From the NCBI GenBank assembly GCA_009703455.1, contig WLGB01000003.1:1-57649 (forward strand): a DNA stretch of 57,649 bases, in the 5' to 3' direction. The stretch is from Actinomycetota bacterium. GTDB lineage: Bacteria; Actinomycetota; Actinomycetes; Actinomycetales; Microbacteriaceae. Shown piece by piece: positions 33,388 through 42,649 of this stretch. A program made the position numbers and the translations under genes. The notes below the pieces were generated by a model, which saw only the letters and a list, made by a program, of their open reading frames with translations, did no database searches and was not told where the DNA came from. Position 1 is the stretch's first letter; each line of letters opens with the position of its first letter.

Positions 33388-34608
33388 ATGTCTCTAGCTA
33401 ATGGCATAGTTCTAAGCATGGAACTCATTTATTTAGCTATTGGTCTTGTGGCGGGCGCAGTAATCGGCCTCCTGGTTTCCACCCTCAGATTTCGCTCCAA
33501 GAGCTCAGACAGCTCGCTGGCTATCCAGCTTGCCAGCGCAGAGGCAACCGTCACGGGGCTTACTTCTGCTCTACAACGAGCCGAAGAGGATAGAAAAGAA
33601 CGAGAGCTTCGAGAGCGTGAAGAATCCAGGCTGATTCAAGAGCTTGCTCCGGTCAAAGACCGATTAGAGCAAATGCAAATCTCGGTCAAGGCACTGGAAA
33701 AAGAGCGCACCGAGCAGTTTGGGACTATCCAAGAACAGCTGAAAAACGCCATTGCCTCAGATGACCAACTGAGAAAAACTACTCAGGCACTGTCTCAGGC
33801 ACTCTCGTCGAATTCCATCAGGGGAGTTTGGGGTGAGACGCAGCTTCGAAAACTTGTTGAGTTAGCTGGTCTAATCAAGCACGCGGACTTTGATGAGCAG
33901 GCTAGCTTCTCAACCGACAGTGGTTCTGGTCGAGCCGATCTCATCATTAACTTGCCCGGTGGAAAATCTCTGGCGATTGATTCCAAAGTTCCTTTCAACT
34001 CCTACCAAGAAGCGTCGGCGATTTCAGAGCTGGCTGAAGGGGATGATGCTAGACGCCGAGCAGAACTGATTACTGCCCATGTCAAAGCCATGAAGGTACA
34101 CATCGACGCTCTATCCGGTAAGGAATATTGGACCGGGCTAAACGCCTCCCCTGACTTTGTAATTGCATTCGTACCCTCCGAGTCGCTGTTGTCAGCTGCT
34201 CTCGATGCTGATCCAGCACTGTTGGAATATGCCTTCAAGAAAAACGTTGCTCTAGCATCTCCGGTTAGCCTGTTCTCGGTGCTAAAAACAATTAACTACA
34301 TCTGGCGCCAAAATGCTGACGAGGGCTCAGTTAGAACCATGATCAAGCTAGGAAAAGAACTCTACGAACGAATCGGAAAAATTGCTGAGCACGCCGAAAA
34401 GCTGGGTCGGTCAATCACTGCAACGGTGAAGGATTACAACGTATTTGTGTCCTCGTTGGAATCCCGAGTTCTAGTCACTGCCCGAAAGCTAAATGATTTA
34501 GATGAAAATCAGCTTGGAACCGAGGAGATTTCATCTCCGCCTCCACTTGATTCAGCACCAGAGGCAATCACCGCGAGCGAGCTTCAATCCGGAGATCAAA
34601 AAGCCTAA
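33388..34608 (+). CDS. rmuC: DNA recombination protein RmuC
   Basis: RmuC proteins are predicted nucleases linked to limiting inversions and to some defence systems. The 406-residue protein has an N-terminal membrane helix (LAIGLVAGAVIGLLVSTLRF), a coiled coil (about 45-120, rich in Glu, Arg and Leu) and the RmuC domain with SNSIRGVWGETQLRKLVELA, GKSLAIDSKVPFNSYQEA and PDFVIAFVPSESLLSAALD. ATG at 33388 has no clear Shine-Dalgarno; ATG at 33418, just before the helix, is an equal candidate and would trim ten residues. Confidence 0.92.
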   Translation: MSLANGIVLSMELIYLAIGLVAGAVIGLLVSTLRFRSKSSDSSLAIQLASAEATVTGLTSALQRAEEDRKERELREREESRLIQELAPVKDRLEQMQISVKALEKERTEQFGTIQEQLKNAIASDDQLRKTTQALSQALSSNSIRGVWGETQLRKLVELAGLIKHADFDEQASFSTDSGSGRADLIINLPGGKSLAIDSKVPFNSYQEASAISELAEGDDARRRAELITAHVKAMKVHIDALSGKEYWTGLNASPDFVIAFVPSESLLSAALDADPALLEYAFKKNVALASPVSLFSVLKTINYIWRQNADEGSVRTMIKLGKELYERIGKIAEHAEKLGRSITATVKDYNVFVSSLESRVLVTARKLNDLDENQLGTEEISSPPPLDSAPEAITASELQSGDQKA

Positions 34609-34663
34609 AGTCAGCTTGTTTTGGCTTACCCTTAGGCCCTTTATGGCCCTTGCCGGCTTTGGC

Positions 34664-34669
34664 TATACT
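34664..34669 (+). promoter_or_regulatory. Probable -10 box of the pfkB-fba operon
   Basis: TATACT lies about 95 bases upstream of the kinase start in a 154-base gap that holds no credible gene. It resembles the TATAAT-type -10 element. A matching -35 is not evident (TTATGG at 34641 with 17-base spacing is the best). The tandem AAAAACCGG repeats lie 33 bases downstream, within the presumed leader. Confidence 0.4.
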
Positions 34670-34701
34670 TTGGGAAGTGCTCACAAAGGCGTTTGCAGCT
34701 C

Positions 34702-34731
34702 AAAAACCGGTGAATTAAAGCTAAAAACCGG
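34702..34731 (+). repeat. Tandem AAAAACCGG direct repeat, operator-like
   Basis: AAAAACCGG occurs twice, starting at 34702 and 34723, 21 bases apart, which is two helical turns. The second copy ends 31 bases before the start codon, between the presumed -10 box and the Shine-Dalgarno (AAGGAG, 34750-34755). The spacing places both copies on the same DNA face, as expected for a regulator binding as a dimer of direct repeats. Confidence 0.4.
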
Positions 34732-34762
34732 CCCCATTTGATCATCCGCAAGGAGAACCTGC

Positions 34763-35797
34763 ATGTCTGGCAACACCGAAAAGTCCCCGATTGTTACGCT
34801 TACGCCTGCTCCAACTCTGGATCGCACATACTTTGTCACTAATTTGCATCGAGGTGAAGTAAATCGTGCTGACTCGGTCGGCGAGGAGCTTGCCGGTAAA
34901 GGAATCAACGTAGCCAGGGCACTTCAGCTTTCTGGAATTGCAGCCCCAGCAGTGGTTCCAATTGGCAATGCTGAAAAGGAAATCCTCGAAAGAACCGGCT
35001 CAAAAAACTTTTTGATTCCTATGTGGATCGAGGGCACCCTCCGAGTCTCCACAACTATTTTAGAAAAGGGTGGCCCCACCACCAAAATCAACGAGGGACC
35101 AAAGCCTTTGACTTCCGAAGAGTGGCAAAGAGTCATTGACCTAACTGAAGCGACGGTTCGAGAAAATGACGCGAAGTGGTTGGTAATCGCAGGTGCTCTT
35201 CCAATCGATCAGTCCACCGGCACATTTGTTGACCTTCATCCAGTTTTTGAGAGGATGAATGAGTTGGGGGTTCGAGTTGCTCTCGACACCTCGGGGGAGC
35301 CACTTGCCTACTGGGTAAGACAGGGTGAGGCCGCAATTTTGAAACCAAACGCCGAAGAGTTGGCATCTGCCGTAGGTCGATCACTTCTTACTAATGGAGA
35401 TGTTATTGAAGCCGCTCGCGAGCTGTGTTCACACGGTGTCGAGTGTGTGCTGGCATCTCTAGGTTCCGACGGCATGCTTGCTGTCACCAAGTCAAAAGCC
35501 TGGGGAACCAGAACTACCCCAGTTGAGGTAATTAACACCGTTGGTGCCGGCGATGCCACCCTGGCCGGATTTCTTTCCGCAATCACCAAAAACCCACTTG
35601 CCAAGGACCACGAAGATATCGGGGTTAGTTTCAATGTTCCAGTTGGTGCAATGACCGCCGTCCAGTGGGGTGCTGTGAAAGTTAGCCAACCAACTAGCGG
35701 GCTTGACAACATCGATGATTTACCTGAGGTGTTCTTGACCGAAGATGTGGACCTTGCTGCAAAGCTTAGAGAACCCGCCGTTTACAAGGAGAACTAA
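34763..35797 (+). CDS. PfkB-family hexose-phosphate kinase (1-phosphofructokinase-like)
   Basis: A 344-residue ribokinase-fold kinase of the FruK/LacC group: TLTPAPTLDRTYFV at the start, EELAGKGINVARALQLSG (substrate-binding), KPNAEELASAVG, and the catalytic NTVGAGDATLAGFLSA, where Asp is the base. Family enzymes phosphorylate fructose 1-phosphate, tagatose 6-phosphate or fructose 6-phosphate. Since class II aldolase follows two bases later, the product is very likely fructose 1,6-bisphosphate. No PTS fructose gene is near, so it may serve as the glycolytic kinase; that is inference. AAGGAG lies seven bases before the ATG. Confidence 0.88.
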   Translation: MSGNTEKSPIVTLTPAPTLDRTYFVTNLHRGEVNRADSVGEELAGKGINVARALQLSGIAAPAVVPIGNAEKEILERTGSKNFLIPMWIEGTLRVSTTILEKGGPTTKINEGPKPLTSEEWQRVIDLTEATVRENDAKWLVIAGALPIDQSTGTFVDLHPVFERMNELGVRVALDTSGEPLAYWVRQGEAAILKPNAEELASAVGRSLLTNGDVIEAARELCSHGVECVLASLGSDGMLAVTKSKAWGTRTTPVEVINTVGAGDATLAGFLSAITKNPLAKDHEDIGVSFNVPVGAMTAVQWGAVKVSQPTSGLDNIDDLPEVFLTEDVDLAAKLREPAVYKEN

Positions 35798-35799
35798 AG

Positions 35800-36825
35800 A
35801 TGCCAGTAGCCTCACCGGACTCATACCTAGAAATGCTTGACCGCGCCAAGTCTCAAGGCTTTGCCTACCCGGCCATCAACGTATCTTCGTCGTCAACTGC
35901 GATAGCTGCTCTTCAAGGACTGCAAGACGCCGGCTCGGATGGAATACTCCAAGTTTCAACGGGCGGTGCTGAGTACTGGTCAGGGGCGTCTGTAAAGTCA
36001 ATGCCGATTGGAGCCCAGGCGATGGCGGCCTTCGTTCGGGAAGCAGCCAAAGGCTATGGAATCACCGTGGCGCTTCACACCGACCACTGCGCCAAGCATC
36101 AGCTGGATGATTTTGTTCGTCCGCTGCTTGAAGTATCGGCTGAACGAGTCAAGGCAGGTCAGGATCCACTTTTCAACTCACACATGTGGGATGGCTCGGC
36201 AGTTCCCCTTGCCGAAAATTTGGTTATTGCAAAAGAGTTGCTCGCCAAGACTCGAAGTGTTGGTTCGATTTTGGAGATTGAAGTGGGAGTAGTCGGTGGC
36301 GAAGAAGACGGCATCGAAGGTGGAATTGACGAGCACCTGTTTACCAACGTTGCAGACGGAATGGCAACAGCCGAGGCCCTGGGTCTTGGCGAAAACGGTC
36401 GCTACCTAACTGCACTAACCTTTGGAAATGTCCATGGTAGCTATAAGCCAGGAAGCGTCAAGCTAAGGCCTGAACTACTGGATGAAATCCAAAAAGCCGT
36501 TGGTCAGAAATACTCCAAGAACCTGCCTTTTGATCTTGTGTTTCACGGTGGCTCAGGTTCAACTTCCAAAGAAATCGCAGATGCAGTTAGCTTCGGTGTC
36601 ATCAAAATGAATATAGACACCGACACTCAGTACGCATTCACGCGGGCCATTGCAGGGCATATGTTTGCGAACTACGACGGCGTTCTAAAAGTTGACGGTG
36701 AAGTTGGAAACAAGAAAACCTATGACCCAAGAGTCTGGGGCAAACTTGCCGAAGCTTCAATGGCCACCCGGGTCTTGCAGGCAGCTAACCAGCTTGGCTC
36801 CGCAGGTAAATCCCCAAAGGCCTAA
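35800..36825 (+). CDS. fba: Class II fructose-bisphosphate aldolase
   Basis: Zinc-dependent aldolase splitting fructose 1,6-bisphosphate into triose phosphates. The 341-residue protein has the zinc-site motifs VALHTDHC, EIEVGVVGGEEDGIEG, LTFGNVHGSYKPG and VFHGGSGSTSKEI, and the C-terminal NIDTDTQYAFTRAIAGHM. A perfect AAGGAG lies seven bases upstream of ATG 35800, inside the kinase stop region. It is co-transcribed with the kinase and with the small MORN-like gene downstream. Confidence 0.97.
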   Translation: MPVASPDSYLEMLDRAKSQGFAYPAINVSSSSTAIAALQGLQDAGSDGILQVSTGGAEYWSGASVKSMPIGAQAMAAFVREAAKGYGITVALHTDHCAKHQLDDFVRPLLEVSAERVKAGQDPLFNSHMWDGSAVPLAENLVIAKELLAKTRSVGSILEIEVGVVGGEEDGIEGGIDEHLFTNVADGMATAEALGLGENGRYLTALTFGNVHGSYKPGSVKLRPELLDEIQKAVGQKYSKNLPFDLVFHGGSGSTSKEIADAVSFGVIKMNIDTDTQYAFTRAIAGHMFANYDGVLKVDGEVGNKKTYDPRVWGKLAEASMATRVLQAANQLGSAGKSPKA

Positions 36826-36826
36826 A

Positions 36827-37030
36827 ATGCTCAATCCTTTATACAAAAACGGAAACTCCAGGTTTACCGGTAAGTTCAACAATGGCCAGATGCACGGTGC
36901 TTGGAAATTCTTTCGAAAAGATGGTTCTCTGATGCGTAGCGGCAAATTCAATAACGGCAAGCAAGTGGGTGTTTGGACTACCTATGACCGGGCCGGCCAA
37001 ACTGTAAAAGAAACCAACTTCGGCTCTTAG
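36827..37030 (+). CDS. MORN/YwqK-like small repeat protein
   Basis: A 67-residue protein made of two tandem units of about 24 residues: [20 protein letters not shown] and [20 protein letters not shown], preceded by a partial unit (NGNSRFT). This is the MORN_2/YwqK pattern, annotated in databases as antitoxin-like, although no toxin is present here. ATG at 36827 is two bases after the fba stop; longer frames starting inside fba are less likely. Its stop interlocks with that of convergent ispH (shared TTAG). Function unknown. Confidence 0.75.
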   Translation: MLNPLYKNGNSRFTGKFNNGQMHGAWKFFRKDGSLMRSGKFNNGKQVGVWTTYDRAGQTVKETNFGS

Positions 37031-38028
37031 GGGCGCTTTACTTTATTGCTGGTGTCATGACCGGCGCTTTTCAAATCCTTGCGAAGCTCTTTAGGCAATG
37101 AGAACTGTACGTCCTCTTCAGCGGTGGTTATCTCAGTTGGGGCTCCATAGCCTCGATCTACAAGAAACTCTAGAACCTGATCAACTAGTTCTTCAGGTGC
37201 TGAGGCTCCGGAAGAAACGCCAACTGTTTCAACGCCTTCGAACCATTCTTCTTGAATTTCACTGGCGTAATCAATTCGATAGGCGGCCTTGGCTCCTGCT
37301 TCCAGAGCAACTTCAACTAATCGAACTGTGTTGGAAGAGTTTGCAGAACCAACAACTAAAACTAGATCTGACTCAGCTCCAACTTTCTTGATGGCAACCT
37401 GACGGTTTTGGGTCGCGTAACAGATGTCGTCGCTGGGTGGGTTCTGAAGAGTCGGAAACTTCTCGCGCAGTTTCAAGACTGTTTCCATTGTTTCGTCGAC
37501 GGAGAGGGTGGTCTGGGAAAGCCAGACCACTTTCTTTGGATCCTTGACTTTAGCGTTGGTTACGCCGTCTTTGCCGTCGATTAGCTGAACGTGCTCTGGA
37601 GCTTCCCCAGCAGTTCCCTCAACTTCTTCGTGACCGTCGTGGCCGATAAGCAAGATGTCGTAATTTTCCTGGGCAAAGCGCTGGACCTCGCGGTGGACTT
37701 TAGTCACCAGTGGGCAGGTGGCATCAATGGTGTTGAGCCCACGATTCTCGGCAGCTTTTACTACTGCTGGGGAAACTCCGTGAGCGGAGAAGACCAAAAT
37801 GGAACCCTCAGGAACTTCGTCGACCTCGTTGACAAAAATTGCTCCGCGCTTTTCCAAGCCAGTAACGACGTGCTTGTTGTGAACAATCTCTTTTCGAACA
37901 TAAACCGGAGCCCCATAATGATCCAGTGCCTTTTCAACTGCGATAACCGCTCGGTCTACTCCGGCACAATATCCCCTAGGGGCAGCCAGGAGCACGCGGC
38001 GTTCGGCGGTATTGTTTATTTGGGTCAC
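37027..38028 (-). CDS. ispH: 4-Hydroxy-3-methylbut-2-enyl diphosphate reductase
   Basis: IspH makes IPP and DMAPP in the last step of the MEP isoprenoid pathway, using a [4Fe-4S] cluster. The 333-residue protein has the three cluster cysteines Cys21 ([11 protein letters not shown]), Cys105 ([11 protein letters not shown]) and Cys203 ([11 protein letters not shown]), plus SAHGVSP and [14 protein letters not shown] at the active site. Length is typical for actinobacteria. It is divergent from xseA with 45 bases between. UppS at 44071 uses the product of this pathway. Confidence 0.97.
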   Translation of the reverse strand: MTQINNTAERRVLLAAPRGYCAGVDRAVIAVEKALDHYGAPVYVRKEIVHNKHVVTGLEKRGAIFVNEVDEVPEGSILVFSAHGVSPAVVKAAENRGLNTIDATCPLVTKVHREVQRFAQENYDILLIGHDGHEEVEGTAGEAPEHVQLIDGKDGVTNAKVKDPKKVVWLSQTTLSVDETMETVLKLREKFPTLQNPPSDDICYATQNRQVAIKKVGAESDLVLVVGSANSSNTVRLVEVALEAGAKAAYRIDYASEIQEEWFEGVETVGVSSGASAPEELVDQVLEFLVDRGYGAPTEITTAEEDVQFSLPKELRKDLKSAGHDTSNKVKRP

Positions 38029-38073
38029 CTCTCAAGTCTACGAGAGATAATCAACCCTCCCTAAGGAATAGCC

Positions 38074-39303
38074 ATGTCGGAGAACGAATCATCTGATTCC
38101 TCCGAATCGCGCGTATCCAGCGAGCAAACCCCTTGGTCGGTAGCAAATTTCACCAATAGCCTCAAGGATTGGATCACTCGTCTTGGGAACGTCTGGGTCG
38201 AAGGTCAAATCTCCCAAATCAGCCCGAAAAAAGATGTTTTCTTTGGAGAACTCCGTGACTTAGTAGCCGACAAGGGTTTTTCAATCCACTCTCGTAGACC
38301 TGATGTTTTGGATGCTGTGAGAGAGCTCTCCGCTGGGGATCGAGTAGTGGCACTGGTTCATCCAGATTTTTGGGAGCGCTCGGGTAAGACCAGCATGGAT
38401 GTCCTTTCCATTAGGAAGGTGGGCTTAGGCGAATTACTGGAGCGCATCGAAAGGCTCCGTCAGCAGCTGATCAAAGAAGGCTTGACTTCCCCAGAGCGAA
38501 AACTTCCGCTACCTTTTTTGCCAAACCTAATTGGCCTTATTACCGGCGCTAACAGCGATGCTGAAAAAGATGTCTTGCAGAACGCCAAAGTGAGATGGCC
38601 TGAAGTCCGCTTCCAAGTTCAGCACTGCCCTGTGCAAGGAGATAAAGCAGCACCAGAGATTATCAAGGCAATTGAGCTTTTAGATTCAGACCCAAATGTC
38701 GATGTAATTATTTTGGCTAGAGGCGGAGGAAGCTTCCAGGACCTATTGGTTTTCTCTGACGAAAAGGTTGTGCGAGCGGTAGCCAACTGTAAGACTCCGA
38801 TTGTCAGTGCTATTGGGCACGAAAATGATCGCCCCCTAACCGATGAGGTTTCTGATCTTCGAGCCTCTACGCCAACTGATGCGGCCAGACGGGTAGTTCC
38901 GGATGTTGTCGAAGAGCGCAAGAAAATATCTCAGGCACTAGAGCGAATTGGACTTCGGGTTTTGGGCTTTGTTCAAAATCAAATCGAGCTAATCTCTGCG
39001 ATACGTTCTAGGCCAATTCTGTCGAATCCTTTCACGCTGGTCGAGGACCGAGCCATTCAGATAACTCAACTTCGGCAAAAACTTTTTAGTCAAGTCAGCA
39101 ACTCACTCGAGAAGCAGCAAATCCAGATAGCTGGCTTGCGGGGACAGGTGCGAGCTCTTTCTCCCAAGCTAACCCTCGACCGAGGCTATGCGGTGGTTCG
39201 CGACAAAGATGGCCATGTTTTGACCGAACCGAAGCAGGCTAAGACTGGACAGAAGCTCAGAATTACGCTGGCCGGGGGCGATCTTGGGGCTACCGCAGAT
39301 TGA
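38074..39303 (+). CDS. xseA: Exodeoxyribonuclease VII large subunit
   Basis: XseA with XseB forms exonuclease VII, which degrades single-stranded DNA from both ends. The 409-residue protein has a Ser/Glu-rich N-terminus, the OB-fold (WITRLGNVWVEGQISQISPK), the catalytic domain (GLITGANSDAEKDVLQNAKV, DVIILARGGGSFQDLLVFSD, SAIGHENDRPLTDEVSDLRA, TPTDAARRVVP) and a coiled-coil C-terminus ending with DRGYAVVRDKDG. It is followed after 18 bases by xseB. Confidence 0.96.
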   Translation: MSENESSDSSESRVSSEQTPWSVANFTNSLKDWITRLGNVWVEGQISQISPKKDVFFGELRDLVADKGFSIHSRRPDVLDAVRELSAGDRVVALVHPDFWERSGKTSMDVLSIRKVGLGELLERIERLRQQLIKEGLTSPERKLPLPFLPNLIGLITGANSDAEKDVLQNAKVRWPEVRFQVQHCPVQGDKAAPEIIKAIELLDSDPNVDVIILARGGGSFQDLLVFSDEKVVRAVANCKTPIVSAIGHENDRPLTDEVSDLRASTPTDAARRVVPDVVEERKKISQALERIGLRVLGFVQNQIELISAIRSRPILSNPFTLVEDRAIQITQLRQKLFSQVSNSLEKQQIQIAGLRGQVRALSPKLTLDRGYAVVRDKDGHVLTEPKQAKTGQKLRITLAGGDLGATAD

Positions 39304-39321
39304 AAGTAGGCTAGAACGACG

Positions 39322-39546
39322 ATGACTGACAAGAACAAAGACGTGGCAACAATGAGCTACGAACAGGCCCGTGACGAGCTAGTAAAGGTCGTTGCCGAGC
39401 TCGAAGCAGGTTCAGCGACTTTGGAATCTTCGATGCAGCTCTGGGAGCGCGGAGAAGCCCTGGCCGATAAATGCGAGCAGTGGCTCTCCGGAGCAAGAGC
39501 TTCTTTGGATAAGGCCGCTAAGGCCAAGAAAACTTCAGCCGAATGA
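39322..39546 (+). CDS. xseB: Exodeoxyribonuclease VII small subunit
   Basis: The 74-residue helical partner of XseA: MSYEQARDELVKVVAELEAG, SATLESSMQLWERGEALADK and CEQWLSGARASLDKA are the family's two-helix pattern. ATG 39322 or the in-frame ATG at 39352 could be the start; the latter gives the usual length of about 64. The stop overlaps the start of the DUF4245 gene (ATGA). Confidence 0.94.
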   Translation: MTDKNKDVATMSYEQARDELVKVVAELEAGSATLESSMQLWERGEALADKCEQWLSGARASLDKAAKAKKTSAE

Positions 39547-40109
39547 GCGATGCTGCCGCCCAACGCAGGGCGCGACAGACGCTAATCAATCTTTTACTCT
39601 CTCTAGTGGCAACGGTGGGGGTAATGGTTTTATTAGTGTTGGCAGTTCCGCGCGATGACTCAAATCGCGTTCAGCCTGTGGACTATAAAGCCGTTGCCAC
39701 CGAAGCCGCGAAACAAGCCCCCGGAGTACTTCTAGTGCCAACCTTGCCGGTTGATTGGTATGCCAACGCAGCGCGATATAGATCCTCCGCTCAGGACGGA
39801 GTTGCCAATTGGTATTTGGGATTTGTGGGTCCAAATAATGAGTTTTTGGCGATGACCCAGGGCATCGACGTTAACTCAACCTGGACTCAACTGATGCTTG
39901 AGTCAAGCAAACAAACCGGCGAAGTCATTATTCAAGATCAGACCTGGCGCGTGTTTGAGAATGTGCGCAAGAGCAGTCTCCCAAAATCCAAAGACTACAT
40001 GATGGTTTTGGACTACGGAAAGAATTCCGTGTTTGTATACGGTGTTGCAACAAAACAACAACTGGAAGACTTCGCATTATCTATAGCTTTGTTGATTAGT
40101 GACAACTGA
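39543..40109 (+). CDS. DUF4245 membrane-anchored protein
   Basis: A 188-residue protein with a short cytoplasmic N-terminus (about 18 residues), one membrane helix (LLLSLVATVGVMVLLVLAV) and an extracytoplasmic domain with WYANAARYRSSAQDGVANWY and NEFLAMTQGIDVNSTW, the pattern of the actinobacterial DUF4245 family. It shares four bases with xseB and lies two bases before the carbonic anhydrase gene, so it is operonic. No enzymatic motif is visible and its role is unknown. Confidence 0.85.
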   Translation: MSDAAAQRRARQTLINLLLSLVATVGVMVLLVLAVPRDDSNRVQPVDYKAVATEAAKQAPGVLLVPTLPVDWYANAARYRSSAQDGVANWYLGFVGPNNEFLAMTQGIDVNSTWTQLMLESSKQTGEVIIQDQTWRVFENVRKSSLPKSKDYMMVLDYGKNSVFVYGVATKQQLEDFALSIALLISDN

Positions 40110-40111
40110 AA

Positions 40112-40726
40112 ATGACTCTGACACCTGCGCAGGCATACCTAAAGTTCTTCGAGGGTAATGAAAGATTTATCTCAGGTGCTCTTTCTCACCCCAGGCAAGA
40201 CGTCGAGCACCGAACTGAAATTGCTGAGAGACAAGCACCCTTCGCTGCTCTTTTTGGCTGTTCAGATTCTAGGCTGTCGGCAGAAATCATCTTCGACGTA
40301 GGTTTAGGAGACTTGTTCGTGGTTCGCAATGCCGGACAGGTGCTAGCTGAAACTATCCTGGGTTCGCTCGAGTACAGCGTAGAGGTCCTGAAAGTGCCTC
40401 TTATCGTGATTTTAGGTCACGACGATTGTGGGGCTATCGATGCAACAATGCAGGCCTCTGCTGGGGAACTAAAGACAGAGGGAGAGTTTATTCAAAACCT
40501 GGTGTCCAGGATTCAGCCCACCGTGGAGGCCGCCAGATTAGCCGGTACTGGCTCAATCGACGAAATCACTGATTTACACGTGAAAGACACCGTTTCCGAG
40601 CTGCTAAGCCGCTCCACGCTAATCGATAGCGCTGTCAGAAGCGGTAAATTAGCTGTTGTGGGGGCAACTTACCAACTTGCCCTTGGAAAGGTGACACAGC
40701 TAGTCACCTTCGGAGAAATCAACTAA
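40112..40726 (+). CDS. Beta-class carbonic anhydrase
   Basis: Interconverts carbon dioxide and bicarbonate, supplying carboxylases. The 204-residue protein has the zinc ligands Cys50 (LFGCSDSR, with the Asp52-Arg54 dyad), His103 and Cys106 (LGHDDCGAI), and the conserved VVRNAGQV. Without a signal peptide, it is cytoplasmic. It starts two bases after the DUF4245 stop and ends 23 bases before fumC, within a run of plus-strand genes. Confidence 0.95.
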   Translation: MTLTPAQAYLKFFEGNERFISGALSHPRQDVEHRTEIAERQAPFAALFGCSDSRLSAEIIFDVGLGDLFVVRNAGQVLAETILGSLEYSVEVLKVPLIVILGHDDCGAIDATMQASAGELKTEGEFIQNLVSRIQPTVEAARLAGTGSIDEITDLHVKDTVSELLSRSTLIDSAVRSGKLAVVGATYQLALGKVTQLVTFGEIN

Positions 40727-40749
40727 GACCCAAGAAAGGCTCGGTTTTC

Positions 40750-42138
40750 GTGGAGTACCGAATTGAACATGACACCATGGGCGAAGTTAGGGTCCCAAAG
40801 GATGCTCTTTATGCCGCTCAAACGCAAAGAGCAATTGAGAATTTCCCAATTTCAGGCACAAGGCTCGAACGAGCACAAATCTCGGCATTAGCGGAGATCA
40901 AAAAGGCCGCAGCACTAGCTAACGCCCAGCTGGGCGTTTTAGACAAGGATGTTGCCGACGCTATCGCCAAGAGTGCCGACCAAGTAATCGAAGGTTCCCT
41001 CGACGATCACTTTCCGGTCGATGTTTACCAGACCGGATCAGGAACTTCTTCCAACATGAACATGAACGAGGTTCTGGCAAACCTTGCAACCAAACTCTTG
41101 GATAAGCCAGTTCACCCAAACGATCACGTCAATGCTTCCCAGTCCTCAAACGATGTATTCCCAACTTCGGTTCACCTAGCTGTGACGTCAGCATTGATTA
41201 ACGATCTAATTCCAGCACTTGACTACCTGGCTAAAAAACTGGAGGAAAAAGCAAAAACTTGGGCTGAGGTTGTAAAGGCCGGCCGCACACATTTGATGGA
41301 TGCGACCCCGGTGACCCTGGGTCAAGAGTTCGGGGGCTACGCAGCCCAAATCCGCTACGGCATAGAGCGTATTCAATCTTCAATTCCTCGAGTTGCAGAA
41401 GTCCCTCTTGGCGGAACTGCAGTTGGCACCGGAATAAACACTCCGAAAGGCTTTCCACAGGCAGTGATAAAGCTCCTTGGACAGCACACCAATCTCCCAA
41501 TAACAGAGGCTCGCGATCACTTCGAAGCCCAAGGTGCAAGAGATGCCCTAGTTGAAGCATCCGGTGCTCTCCGAGTTCTGGCGGTTAGCCTTACCAAGAT
41601 CAACAATGACCTCCGCTGGATGGGCTCGGGGCCAAACGCCGGACTTGGGGAACTTTCTATTCCAGACCTGCAACCGGGGTCATCAATCATGCCGGGCAAA
41701 GTAAACCCGGTTATCCCAGAGGCTGTCTTGATGGTCTGCGCGAGAGTAATCGGAAACGATCAGACCGTTGCTTGGGCTGGATCGACCGGAAACTTCGAGC
41801 TCAACGTTGCTATCCCAGTGATGGGTAATTCCCTGCTTGAATCCATCAGACTGCTTTCAAACTCCTCAAGGATTTTGGCAGATAAGACCGTGGATGGACT
41901 AGTGGCAAATGTCGAAAGAGCCAAGGCCCTGGCTGAATCAAGCCCCGCGATTGTCACGCCACTAAACAAGGTAATCGGTTATGAAGCAGCTGCCAAGATT
42001 GCCAAGCTCTCGGTCGAAAAGTCCATCACCATTCGAGAAGCCGTTATAGAGCTAGGGTTTGTCGAGCGCGGTGAGCTCACGCTTGACCAGTTGGATACTG
42101 CTTTGGGCGTTCTGTCTATGACCAGACCACCAAAGTAA
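40750..42138 (+). CDS. fumC: Fumarate hydratase class II
   Basis: Converts fumarate to malate in the TCA cycle; iron-free class II enzyme. The 462-residue protein has [52 protein letters not shown] and the fumarase signature [11 protein letters not shown]. The start is GTG at 40750, with AAAGG ten bases upstream. Its last 23 bases overlap the end of the convergent prepilin peptidase gene. Confidence 0.97.
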   Translation: MEYRIEHDTMGEVRVPKDALYAAQTQRAIENFPISGTRLERAQISALAEIKKAAALANAQLGVLDKDVADAIAKSADQVIEGSLDDHFPVDVYQTGSGTSSNMNMNEVLANLATKLLDKPVHPNDHVNASQSSNDVFPTSVHLAVTSALINDLIPALDYLAKKLEEKAKTWAEVVKAGRTHLMDATPVTLGQEFGGYAAQIRYGIERIQSSIPRVAEVPLGGTAVGTGINTPKGFPQAVIKLLGQHTNLPITEARDHFEAQGARDALVEASGALRVLAVSLTKINNDLRWMGSGPNAGLGELSIPDLQPGSSIMPGKVNPVIPEAVLMVCARVIGNDQTVAWAGSTGNFELNVAIPVMGNSLLESIRLLSNSSRILADKTVDGLVANVERAKALAESSPAIVTPLNKVIGYEAAAKIAKLSVEKSITIREAVIELGFVERGELTLDQLDTALGVLSMTRPPK

Positions 42139-42595
42139 TCGTCCCTAAAAACCCAGCCAACAGATATGGACCCAGTGCCATAGAGCCTCCAAGCTTTATG
42201 CGCTTTGAAACCAGCAGCCCCAAAGCTGTAGCGCCGGCAATGAGAAAACTGATTCCTATCGCAATAATCGGCAAGATCGGGGAGTACCAGCCAAGGCTAA
42301 GGGACATGGCTGTCATAAGTTTTACATCTCCCATTCCAAGAAGGCCTAAGTAGTTAATGGCTAATGCCAGCGCAAAGGTCACAGCCGCCGCTATAAAAGC
42401 CCAGAGCATATTGACAAAGCCTGCGCCAAAGAATCCTGCTAGCACTTGGCCAAGCCAAGTTATTGGAAATGCGGGAATAACGTACTTATTTGGAAGGCGT
42501 CGCTCCAAAATATCGGTCTTGGCTAAGGGATAGGCCGTAAGCACCAAATAGCCAAGACCGAGTGCTGAAAACAACGAGGAGAGATTTTCGAACAC
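42116..42595 (-). CDS. A24 prepilin peptidase (TadV/CpaA type)
   Basis: A 159-residue membrane aspartyl protease with about six helices and no methylase domain. The two catalytic aspartates are present: Asp28 in [15 protein letters not shown] and Asp90 in GMGDVKLM, the A24 GxGD motif. It is the only prepilin peptidase in the window and the likely processor of the Flp-like and TadE-like proteins of the tad operon about 34 kb away. It follows phoH on the same strand by 54 bases and overlaps fumC. Confidence 0.9.
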   Translation of the reverse strand: MFENLSSLFSALGLGYLVLTAYPLAKTDILERRLPNKYVIPAFPITWLGQVLAGFFGAGFVNMLWAFIAAAVTFALALAINYLGLLGMGDVKLMTAMSLSLGWYSPILPIIAIGISFLIAGATALGLLVSKRIKLGGSMALGPYLLAGFLGTITLVVWS

Positions 42596-42649
42596 CTCGC
42601 CACTGTAGTAACTAACGAGATTCCAAGGGGAAAGTTATCCCCAGCTTTA

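Noticed and set aside
34643-34741. 32-codon ORF starting ATG GCC CTT in the leader of the kinase operon
   Set aside because: No Shine-Dalgarno, overlaps the presumed -10 box and repeats, and the peptide shows no leader-peptide codon run.
36692-36826. Longer N-terminus for the MORN-like gene, starting inside fba
   Set aside because: The added residues are an out-of-frame reading of the conserved aldolase C-terminus; ATG 36827 directly after the fba stop is sufficient.
36827-37030. Toxin-antitoxin system
   Set aside because: The small protein resembles a family labelled antitoxin, but no toxin-like gene is next to it; its neighbours are aldolase and ispH.
42627-42642. GGGGA/TCCCC hairpin between phoH and the prepilin peptidase as a terminator, and its TTATCCCCA as a DnaA box
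   Set aside because: Only five pairs with no T tract, and one mismatch to the DnaA consensus; too weak to annotate.
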